Positions 24,644 to 34,680 of a DNA stretch of 64,000 nt are shown here, one piece after another. Numbering within the stretch: the stretch's first letter is position 1; every line of letters begins with the position of its first letter. The position numbers and the translations under genes were made by a program. Location: positions 3,720,001-3,784,000 of the forward strand of contig JASJZH010000006.1 of assembly GCA_037178975.1 (NCBI GenBank), in the 5' to 3' direction. The notes below the pieces were generated by a model that worked only from the letters and a program-made list of their open reading frames with translations, ran no database searches and was not told the DNA's origin. Source of the DNA: Oscheius tipulae (Eukaryota > Nematoda > Chromadorea > Rhabditida > Rhabditidae).

Positions 24644-26682
24644 TCAAACGTAGTGAGTTTGTTTGAACTCTTCCAGAGATTTCAGGTAGGCTTTCGGCCT
24701 CCAAATGGATCGTGAATATAATTGAGAGAGGACCAGACCAGCAGCCCACGCGATCCACTGATTCTTCTTCGTTTGCCGGTTTCCGAAAAGCCTCACCATC
24801 ACATACCAAAAGATACCCTGTAGTGCCAGTTTTGCTAACTTCAGCCTAAAAATCTAATGTTGCATGTCAGCGAAAATCTTACATTGTGAGATTTCTACGA
24901 GCCTGTCGTAGATTGTTCATGTTGTCCTTCATTATGTACTTTTTAACGCCAAATGCGTAGTCGCAAAGGTACTCGTCCCAATTGACTTGACGGATATCGA
25001 AATTGAACTCCTTAAATCGAAGTAATATGCATTTCATATAAACCATACCTTCTTGTCCTCGTCGTGAAGAGTATCCCAAAGAATGGGCAGCTGTTTGGAG
25101 TGAAATGTCCATCCGCGAGTTGTGAAGAAATGGAGGGTCTCGATCATCTTCCACACGCGGCTATACAATTTGACGAACATCTTCTTCTGTCCTGCCATCC
25201 CATAGACCAAGTCGAGCATTTTCGCAGGCAGTTCGTGTCTGATGTTATGGTTGATTTTGAAGAAGAAGCGGCTTTTATGGAAATGAGTAGACGGAACGGC
25301 ATAGCATTGATCCATTGGGTACTTGTCATAGAACTGCTCCAGAAAAACAACAATCTTACCCCATTTCAAAGGGTTCAGATCACCAGAAGCGCAGTGCATG
25401 ATGGGAATTTTGTCGTAACTGAATCGAAAAGGGTTTGAATAAAAAAAAGAGACTTACGAGACATGAGCACGATGAGCAGCAGCCACAATGATCATGTTGG
25501 CAACAATGTCGACAGGAATTATGTCGGCGTTGGATTCATCGCTACCACACATATTCGTCAAAACTCCTTTTCCAACCTAAAGTGGTCATTAGATTATTTT
25601 CTCATTAGACTCACAGCTGAGAAGATTCCAGTGGGTCCGTTCATGTTATCGGTCCATCCCGGAAGGGGTGATCCCCACATAGCTCCGACAATAGATGGGC
25701 GAATGACGATGACCGGGAGAGTTCCAGCATCTTCATGTAGCTGTTTCTCAGCCAGCGCTTTTGTCAGAGTATAGGTGTTTGGTCTGTTTCCGAGCAAACG
25801 AGGAGTGATCTAAGATTTTACAAATTTGGCTATTTTAGGCTACCCACCAGTTTAACCATTTCGTCATCCATCCAGTTCAGAGCCTCGACGAACTTTTGTG
25901 GTGGAATTGGTGGCTCATAGATCTGATTCATTGTATATTTTTGAGTCTCGGAATGAAAACACCTTTTCTTCCGTTTCAGAGAGGTTACAGTTTGCGTAGG
26001 CGGTTGAAACATGGACGAGGGACTGAAAATTGAAACTTTGGATGATGCATGTTTCTCAGAAATCATATCACTAAGACGTTCTTTGGCAGCACGTTGCTCC
26101 ACCCTTATCAGTAGTCTGTTTCTTGCAGGACAAAGTGCAGACTAGACAATAGAAAGAAACTCTTACGATGAGATTGTTCATCTTGTGGCATAGAGCGATC
26201 AGTCTGGTGGTACCGGAAACATTCATAGCGACCGCATCACGCAGCTCTTCGTCAAACTTCACAGTGGCAGCACTGTGAATGACGATGCTGACCTGAACAT
26301 GAATTCATTATGAAAACGTGTGGATTTACCTCGCTGCTGAGAATCTGCAGGTCGTGCGGACTGATTCCCAAATGTTCTTCTAGCAGATCTCCTTCAATTG
26401 GAACAAGCTTGTCAAAAGCAGACGGATTTTCCTTTTTCAAACGATCAAACAGAGGATCCTAAGCAAATGTTTTCGGGAAAAAAAAGTGAAATGTACCTGA
26501 AGAATCTTGTCCAAACGGGCTTTTGGAGCAGCACCCTTCGAGTGACGGATGATGAGGAAGATCTTTCCAACATCGGGAACAGAGTACAAGAGCTTCTCGA
26601 TCAGGACTTTGCCCAGAAATCCTGTGCCACCAGTGATGAGCACGGATTGACCGGCATATACGTCCCTTACTCGGAAGGACAT
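24644..26682 (-). CDS. Fatty acyl-CoA reductase (alcohol-forming; FAR1 type)
   Basis: It reduces fatty acyl-CoA to fatty alcohol with NADPH, supplying alkyl chains for ether lipids or waxes; animal FAR1 is anchored at peroxisomes. The Rossmann motif is [20 protein letters not shown] at residues 11-30. [20 protein letters not shown] and [14 protein letters not shown] segments follow, and the catalytic Y-x3-K is in [34 protein letters not shown] is highly conserved. The C-terminal FAR_C/sterile domain ends with a hydrophobic stretch ([16 protein letters not shown] and [15 protein letters not shown]), consistent with a tail anchor. About ten exons give near 520 residues, the expected length. Acceptor TTTTAG lies 11 bases before the ATG, suggesting trans-splicing. 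C. elegans fard-1 is the likely counterpart but orthology is not proven here. Confidence 0.92.
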
Positions 26683-27871
26683 CCTCAAGTTTTCTAAAAG
26701 AATCAAATTTAAGGAACGAAATTTCGGAAAAGACAGTCGGATTAGGGTCTGTGACGGAAAGTGTAAGAGAGGGGGAGGGTGCATCAGACCACCGGAGCCT
26801 TTTAGCCGTCGATAACGCCAGGAGAAAAATTCCGGTCGTTATCATTTCAAAGAAGTGAGATAGAACGTGTGTCAATCTTATTTTATGTGGTAAAAAGAAA
26901 AAAAGAGCAGAGCTGTGATTTTTGCAAAGGCCAGTGATGTTTCCGTTGAATGCCATTGAGGTAGACAAGAAGAAAACATGAGCTTATGAAGGCAAAAGGC
27001 TACATTTCTCTTGGAGACAAAGCAAGCAGTGCAAATTGGAGAGTAGGTCGATATACAATGAAGGCCTGATAATGCGCGGCTGGCAAGTGATATGAGTTCG
27101 TTGGGCTTCACCGCTGTAAAAGATAACAGGACACGTCCTTTGTTCTACATACATGGATGATCTCGGACACGCTGATTAGTAAGGATTAGTTCAAAAGCGA
27201 ACGTGAAACAACTTCAAACTCTTACGCACTGCTTATGATCACTTGAGAGAATCGAAGTTTAAAAGTTTTTTTTTTGCAAAAGGCTACAGTTAGTTATACC
27301 ACAGACTTTTCTGTTGTTATAGCGGCTCAATTAAACGAATTGAAAGAGTACAGGTATGGAAAAGATTCCAAATCAGTAGTACCGCAGTGTAGCCTATTAC
27401 GAATAAAGAGACATCTCACAAAAAATGAAAGCTAACAAAAAGTAATCGTAAACGTAGTCACGCAAAAATAGCTGTCCTACATGCCATCATATGTAAGCGT
27501 AAGTCTAAGAAACGAGGTGCATGGTGGATTGATGCAGGAACGATAAGAGAGTTGATCACGCCATCGGCACCGGAAAACGAGATTCTTTAGACTCACTTGG
27601 AACTAGCAGAATTCAAAAATTTTGGGATTAAGCAATGGGAAACCTTTTTTCGTATTTCATTTTCTTTACGATTAGACTGTTTTATTTTGAAAGGCAGGAA
27701 CAAACTGACCCAAACGTCAATGGTAAAGCTCGGTAATACATTGTATCAAATGAAAGAAACTGCATCTATCCCTAGACTCTTGTCAAGGATACTTATCTAG
27801 GGAAACACGTAAAGAGGGCGGGGTACAAACAGAGTTTGTATCACTAAACGGTTGAGAAAAACTCAAAAAGA
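26683..27871. other. Upstream region of fatty acyl-CoA reductase; no gene seen
   Basis: About 1.2 kb spans the reductase promoter and the 3' UTR of the next minus-strand gene. A poly-T/poly-A tract lies near 27265. No supported coding exon was found. Confidence 0.4.
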
Positions 27872-28542
27872 TTACAAGGAGGCAGCCAATAGAGAGATCC
27901 AAACAAGTAGCTGCGAGGTAGCCGAAGTTTCGAGGCGCATGATCATCTGGGGAGCCTCGGTGCTGGGAGCCTTCGAGTTGTAGAAAACTGAAATACAGTT
28001 TTGTTTTGATTCACAGCTTTCCTCACCGTCGTCCAGATTGCACATGCGCTTGGTGCAGACTCGGGAGTCGAGAGTGTATCCCTGGACACCCTCCAGAGCA
28101 TAGGACTCGAAGGTCTTCTCAATGTAGTAGGCAGTATTGTCGAAAAAAGCGTTGTCAGCACACATACGGGCCATCCCTGAAATTTGGTGTCATTAAAAGT
28201 AGTCATTAAAAGTTGGTTTACCTTGGATGATACCGTCCTTCTTCAAATCAACGGCCATACAGCTTGTAGTACAGTTGACAGTGATGTGCGCCAAGCCAAA
28301 CTTGCAGTATGGGAAGACACTAAATCAGTACATTCGCATAAAAACATAGAACACACCTTACCCCTTCTTCGGCACACGGATATTGTAGTGGCCTTGATTC
28401 TGAAACACAAGAGTTCCCGAAGGAACATAAATGAACTTGCCGTAGCGACTTTGCCGTCGACACAAGCGCCACAATCCAGAGATTGGGCGAGATCGAGAAG
28501 ATAGAAGAAGCAGATCGAGAGAAGAAGGTACCGAAACGACAT
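27872..28542 (-). CDS. Ly6/uPAR-like three-finger protein, probably GPI-anchored
   Basis: A signal peptide (MSFRYLLLSICFFYLLDLAQ) is followed at once by LDCGAC, the first CxxC. Later cysteines are VFPYC, TVNCTTSC, RMCADN and a final VCTKRMCN, the C-N end typical of three-finger domains. The protein ends in a hydrophobic tail (TSQLLVWISLLAASL) with no basic residues after it, which suggests a GPI attachment signal. The cysteine layout (CxxC, C-x3-C, MC, C-x3-MCN) parallels the adjacent gene at 29870-30936. The frame changes between CGACVDGKVA and GKFIYVPSGTLVFQNQ, near 28430-28455, with no normal intron available, so either a base is missing or extra or there is an exceptionally short intron. 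Function unknown; nematode relatives act at the neuronal or epidermal surface. Confidence 0.7.
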
Positions 28543-29869
28543 CACTGGCTCTGAAACTTGAAGATAATAAATGAGATATACGCTTGACCAGATGGTGACT
28601 GAGCACCATAAGCTGTCTAATATTGGAAAGCGGTTGAATAAAACAAGAGCACAATTAATAGATTAGATATGGTTCGATGGACAGGAATACAAAGACAAGC
28701 GCGGAGATTAGACGAGAACAGTTATGCCACACTGTCCTAATCCGACAAACAACTGCCGAATGAGTGACCCAAACCAAAAGGTCCGCCCATTGTTTATTCA
28801 TGTATTGCAACGCCTCCAAGAGGTCGCCTCATCTCTCAGAGAGGCGGTAGATTTACTACCGGATAATCTGGTCGTGTATATGGCAGCCAGACAGAGCACA
28901 TACCATCATATGGAGACGGTCGTAAACTTTGTGACACGATTATACGAATCTGACAGCAATAGGTCAGTATTACTCAACATGCAATCATAGGTCGCGCAGA
29001 AAACTGAGAAAGAGTATAAACACAAGGTCTCAATCTACGAATCTGACTGTCTACCACTTCGATACTGACCCTAATGTTGCGTTAATTATGCCGGAGGAAA
29101 TCTTTGCGCAGATAATGACATGACTCTAATGCATACCGGGTCACAGAGGGTACTTTAAATTATTCCACAGGCACGATGATCCCTCTGGGCGCACTATTTA
29201 TGGTGCGAAGGGTCATCGCGGTTTGGCAAAAGGAATGTATTGTTCCTGGGAGAATCAGCTCACCTAAGCGAAGTAAGAGGCGTTAATGAGGTGGTCACTA
29301 GATGAATTGCTGCGATTCGGTGTAAACCTCTGATAAATAGCTTTAAAGGGGGTGTTTTCGGCTATTTCGCATAGATCAGAAACCAATAGGAGGAACCTGG
29401 TAAATGTTGCAAATTGTCCAGTCGTAAATCTGGAAGCGACTGGACGTCAATGGTGTGCGCGAGGAGCTGGAGTCTAGCAGAGAGCCGATTTACTAGACCA
29501 GATGTGTCTAACCACACAGGATCCCATAACACAACTTAATGTCACGATGCTGCGAGCCAGGGTTCAATTCGGCTTGCGTCAACGACATTTTAGTACTTTA
29601 TTGAAGAATCAGTAAACATCAGTACAAGAAATCTCAAACTGAAAGCGGTTGAACAAGGTACGGCAATCTATTGACCTAAGGGGCAACAGATTTGAGTCTG
29701 CCATGAATAAAGAATGGATGTCTGGCACTCTTTTTTTCAGTTTTTAGACGAACTGCTAACTATTATGCGTATTGAAGGAGAACAATGAGGATCTGGGTAT
29801 TTGCGAGATTTAGAGGTATTAACACTGTCAAATATGCGAAAAATAGGTAACAAGGTGTTAGGTGAGGGC
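28543..29869. other. Gap between the two Ly6-like genes
   Basis: About 1.3 kb. A plus-strand frame at 28724-28990 (88 residues, helix-rich in composition) is the only notable open stretch and is treated as a finding, not a gene. Small inverted repeats occur at about 28829-28850 (CGCCTC...GAGGCG) and 29190-29210. Otherwise nothing recognised. Confidence 0.35.
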
Positions 29870-30936
29870 CTAAACAGTAGAGTAAGTGATGGGCTCCTCG
29901 GAAGGGGACATGTAGCCCTGGCTGTTCTTCATTCTCTGGTAGAAGCAGCGGCAGCCGAGGATGCAGATGGGGATGCAGATGAGGGCGATGAGGACGATAA
30001 TAGTGATGACGACCTGGTTGTTGCCAAAGAACTCGACGAGAGAGTAAGGACCAGCTGAAGTTGTTCTGCTCCACAAAGAATAAGTAAAGAGGCTTACTAA
30101 GTGAACGGTTGCAGCGAGTAGTGGTGCACATGCGTCCCTGAACACGACCCTTGTCAGTATCTTTCTCAGGAATGGTATCGGTTCCGTTCCACCGCAGCTG
30201 CTTCATGACTTTGTCGTTGGCACAGTCACGAACGAATCCTGAAATGATACTGTACATCTATACTTAATTCCTTACCGGTGTTTCCATTCTTGAAGGTGAC
30301 GCGAGCCTCGAAGCAGCCAATCATGCACTTCTTAAGAGCCGGCTTGTCGCAGGCGTTCCACTGGCTAAAAATTATTAATTGCCAACATTAAATCCATTCG
30401 AGTAAAAATGTATACAGTGTCGCTTATATTCAGTGGTTAGCTAGGAACAGTAGATAAATTTCCGTCAACTCGTGAATCTCTTCAATATTTGTTTTCGGAT
30501 GTCTCTGTGTACGGATTTTCCTTTTCTGTTTACAGTTTTCAAAATCTATCTCTACTCCAACGGATGTTTCTGCACTGAAAACTGCGAAGATATGGTACAT
30601 GCAAAAAACTATACAATATAGTTACATTAATAATTAATTACCTATCAAAACATCCGCAGTTTCAACTTATGATAAACGTCAGTTGCAGTCATAGAAAGCA
30701 GCTCTTCCACACCAAAGACACAGTAAACTGACATTTAATATGATGCTTACCTATATTTTGTAGCCATACTGCGCGAAATCCAAATAATAAACATACCCAG
30801 AACTGAGCCTGATCTCGGGAACAAGACTGCGATGAGCGGAGACTTCAGGATCAGCACACTTCCAACACTCCATCGAAGCGATCATTATAGGCATTACTGC
30901 CATGAGAAACAGTATGGCGAGAATGCTCGACTTCAT
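29870..30936 (-). CDS. Ly6/three-finger-like type I membrane protein
   Basis: Exon 1 encodes a signal peptide (MKSSILAILFLMAVMPIMIA) and the first CxxC in MECWKCADPE. A roughly 430-nt intron follows. Exon 2 has WNACDKPALKKCMIGCFEAR, exon 3 has GFVRDCAND and ends GRMCTTTRCNRSL. This gives the same cysteine order as the neighbouring GPI-type gene. Exon 4 supplies a transmembrane helix (VVITIIVLIALICIPICILG) and a short cytoplasmic tail with a membrane-proximal CRCFYQRMK and tyrosines (GYM, ITYSTV). It is thus a membrane-spanning paralogue of the gene downstream. All splice phases agree. I do not know its ligand or function. Confidence 0.8.
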
Positions 30937-31986
30937 TCTGAAAATAAAACGGGTTGAGTGTGGGCAAGGGTGATTTAAGCTGAGATATGAGAGATTGGAT
31001 ATAATCGAAGTAGAGATGACCTTCACGGATGCTGTCAGTAATTGCGGCCGGGCGGACGCTTCGCAACCGAATATGATCTGCCGTGGGGCGGGCCTCCCGA
31101 ACTTTGGAAAACATATTTTCACATCCGGAGGAAAATCCAACAATACATTTAGAACAAAGAATGCAGTTATCTAAGAGGATACAGGAGCCTGAGAGCTCTT
31201 CAACAGTTCCGGGATTGGCGGTTATCGCTCTGGCTGATAGCAGTGAAATTAGTCCGCTCGCAGCTGACCTGCCTGAACGATGCTCTCCTCCACGACCGTC
31301 AAGTTATTTGGACGTCCTAGTCTTCAAAAACTTGCTCGTCTGTCTTTAACTACGGCAGCTACTCAGGTAAGATGGTAGAGGAAAGGAAAACGGGCAGCTC
31401 GTGTGTGGAAGTGCGCGCGCAAATGAAGTTCCCAGCCCCGAGCCATCAAAAGAAACAAGGGACGTTTTTGTTTGAACCATGTGCCTACACGGTTACGCAA
31501 CAATTTGTTCCAGCCGTGGGAACAGAACTCTCCGGTTGGTTCTGGGAAAGAAGTGCGCGAGCGAGCGAACGAAACTCTACGACCCGGAACTCTTGCAAGA
31601 ACCGAAATCGCGCAAAATATCGAATACTGAAACAGTAGTGAACAGTGAGTATTTGCAGGTATCTCCGATCCATATTGCTCAACCTAAGCTCATTACATCG
31701 TTTGTGCCAGTAAGTAAATTTAGCAATTTGGCGAGAACACTATCGAAACTGAAAATGTGCCATTGAACCTTGTAAAACATTCGTTTTGGAGCAGTTTCTT
31801 TTGATTATCGCGACATCGACTTGATATCGATGCTCCTTTCCGGGTGATTTACATCCATTGTTCCGGCCGTGTGATAGTCTAATCTTCTATGGTGTTCTCT
31901 ACAGTCTTGTTATCTCTGTGTCGTCACGCGAAATTGTTCAGTCCCGCCTCTCATTCTCCAGTGGGCCTTCTCCAGCCACCGCCGAC
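30937..31986. promoter_or_regulatory. Divergent intergenic region (Ly6-like / GNAT genes)
   Basis: About 1 kb lies between divergently transcribed genes and must contain both promoters. Acceptor-like sites (CTCTACAG near 31903, TTGTTCAG near 31940, TCTCCAG near 31960) precede the GNAT start and could serve as an outron end. A GCGAGCGAGCGAACG run occurs near 31558-31572. No core promoter was defined. Confidence 0.4.
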
Positions 31987-33427
31987 ATGACCACCGTTTC
32001 TGAGCAGGAATATGAGGTTCCTCTATCGAAGGGTTTCTTCTTAAACTGGTTCCTCAGATTCTGACCAAGGACAATGGCAACCTTTGGGATCAACTGCGAG
32101 AACTCATCAACACCCAGAGATGGACCACTCAGGATCACGCTACTCTTAGCCTCCTCCAGGAGATGCCCAACGTCGTCAACCTCTTCATCACCCGCAAATC
32201 TGGTAAGTTTACTTGTTTCAACGAGCTCGCTTTACAGTGTTGTTTTGAATTCTAAGGTATAACTTTCAGACAACTTTTTGCTCGGAGCCGTCATTCTGAT
32301 CGAGACCCAGGAAAACATCTTGGGTAATGTCTACGTAATGCGTGAGGGCTACAGAGCCTCTGGCATGGGAATGAAGCTCGTCCGTATGTTCATGAAAATT
32401 CTTCACAAGTCCTTCACTGAGAAGCCCTTCCTCGCTCGTGGAGGTGAGTGCGAATTATTGAACACTAGTGTTTTATTGTGTGTAATGTGCGCCATATCGG
32501 CAACAACGCACCTAAAACTGCTGCACGTTAGGTGTGAGAGATAACAAGAAGAAAGACCGCCGCAATTGAAACAGCTGAAATCAAAAAGTAGTTAAAAGAT
32601 AAATGTTGCGTATCGACCAGAAGATCCGGTACTGAGGGACAAAAATTTCAGTTCCTGCTATGATGGGCAAGTATGCCGGACCTCCATTCTATGCCACTCA
32701 TGCCTATGAGCTCTACTCGTACGAGTTCACCGACAAGAAGGACTTGAAAGATTTCTTCCCTGCCCCAGCCAGCCACCCATACAGAATTGTTTCTGTCAAG
32801 GTAGTCCGCCTATCCAGACTGATCGAAACTATAAATAGGACCTCACGCCACGCCAGTTCCATCAAATGATCGAATATGACAAGATGGTCACTGGAGTGGA
32901 TAGAACCAAGTTCCTCACTGAGTACTATTCCATCGATTTTGTAAAAGGTAAGCAAACAGGTAAAAAGAGAGACAACTCACCCGTTCAGGAATCGTCGCCT
33001 TTGACAGCAACAACCAGATCCGTGGAATGGCAGGTCTTGTTCCGACGACCTACGAAGACGGTCTCTTCAAACTGAACCCAATCTACGCTGAAAACATTGA
33101 TGATGCCTGTAAGTCGACCTTTTCGCAGCTTTATATTTCTTTGTAGCCACATTCGTCCATGCCGTCGCTGACCAGACCAATCATCCTAATGCTCATTTTG
33201 TCCTCCACACTCGCACAGCTTCTGCCGGAGATTGGATGTTGAAGAAGTGCAAGGATACGAATGTAACACAACTTGTAAACATTAACAAAACAGGACTATT
33301 GCAGAGAAAGATGAACATGGTCGGAGTCCTCTGCAATGCTACCAACTTGAACCAGATCTACAAGGATCCTTCCAGGACCGATCTGATGTTTTCTCCCACC
33401 AACAGCCCCGCTCATTTCGACGGATAA
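31987..33427 (+). CDS. GNAT-fold protein of the nematode DUF1248 family
   Basis: It is probably an N-acetyltransferase-related protein of unknown substrate. The start is MTTVSEQEYE, then a 41-nt intron that restores frame to ILTKDNGNLWDQLRELI. The GNAT-like core shows NVYVMREGYRASGMGMKLVR M, with RASGMGMKLV in the position of the acetyl-CoA pyrophosphate loop (usual R/Q-x2-G-x-G/A). Then come MGKYAGPPFYATHAYELYSY, IEYDKMVTGVDRTKFLTEYY, and a second half with VAFDSNNQIRGMAGLVPTTY and a C-terminus ending NSPAHFDG. YD..V.G.DR is a signature I associate with DUF1248 proteins, abundant in nematodes. About eight short introns. AATAAA is at 33509. Confidence 0.82.
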
Positions 33428-33508
33428 CTGTATTGAAAACTCCACTCATTTTATGTACTGATCCAAAACAATCTATGTCACACTTTTGCTTTAGTTGTAA
33501 ATAGCACC

Positions 33509-33514
33509 AATAAA
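33509..33514 (+). terminator. Polyadenylation signal AATAAA
   Basis: AATAAA about 80 bases after the GNAT/DUF1248 stop codon, in an AT-rich context. Confidence 0.6.
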
Positions 33515-34680
33515 TATATACACATACTTCAGTTTTATAATGCAATCTTCGAGATGGCGTGTTCATAGAAAAGAATCAAAAGATTATCAATCCTGTACTA
33601 ACTGCTTGCAGCTTACATGTTAAAACAGTAATGGACCTAGAAGTTTGAATAGTGATGAAGCCATTTATTTTAACAGGTTTCAAGCAATTCATTTTTGCAG
33701 CAGTTTTTCAGCTTTTGAAGGCAACAGATCAATTTAAAATTCAGTGCAAAGTCTTTGTCTCGGTGCAAAGTTGGTGTTTTTTTTTTGTACTGAATACAAT
33801 GAAGTCTTCGGATAAAATGATAACCTCCAGAGATTACTCCCGGAACGCAAAAGCTACGTAGCCAGCTGTTGATAAGGAGAACACATTGTAGCCCTTTGGT
33901 AAAACTGTTATGGAACATTGTAGTCATTTACGAGAATCATTCTGTTGGTATTTAATTCTACAAGTTTTATTACTCTGTCTTCACTCGGTCATCAATATGT
34001 TCTGCTGATCATCAATCGTCTATTGATGTAAATGAATTGGAAGCATTTTTGGTACAAAATACACCATGAGTCGTTTTAAGAAATGTGTTCCACCACTCAT
34101 AAATCGCAGATCGTAAAGTTTCCTAGATACCGGGAGACTGGAGTTAAATGGGGCAAGAGGGAATAGACATTGCAAACTATCTTCGGTTACATATGTACTA
34201 GTTGGACTAATTTTTACAAGTTTTAAATTTTACCTACTACTCAATAGTTTTATTTGTTATTCAGGAAAGTGAGCAACAATTTACTCCTCGGGCATTACCA
34301 TTGTCCATTAACCGGAACCTGGTTTGGTATCCTTATCTTCAGGACGATTAAATATTAAATTGATTTGGAAGTGCAAATATGGTCTTATCAATGTGGACTT
34401 CGACAAGCATTCCGAAAGCTTTTTATCTCTTGATGAAACCTACTATCCGATAAGAAGAACAAGTTTAATATGCTACGAGGTTGACTCTCCACTAATTTGG
34501 ATCGAGATGTTTCAAAGCTTGCAAGTGGGAAACATGAACTATAAGAAAATATATTTACTATGAAAGATATATTATGACAATTATCAAAGAAATATAGTTG
34601 CTTTACCCAGAATTGCACCGAATTACACTGTTTCAGAATCTCTCCTTGAGTTTGTTGTGGAACTGAGTTAAAGTAAAGAT
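33515..34680. other. Convergent AT-rich intergenic region
   Basis: About 1.2 kb between the GNAT and ANK-SAM-PTB stops. It is notably AT-rich. A plus-strand frame at 34324-34563 has no motif or splice support. I see no gene. Confidence 0.4.
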
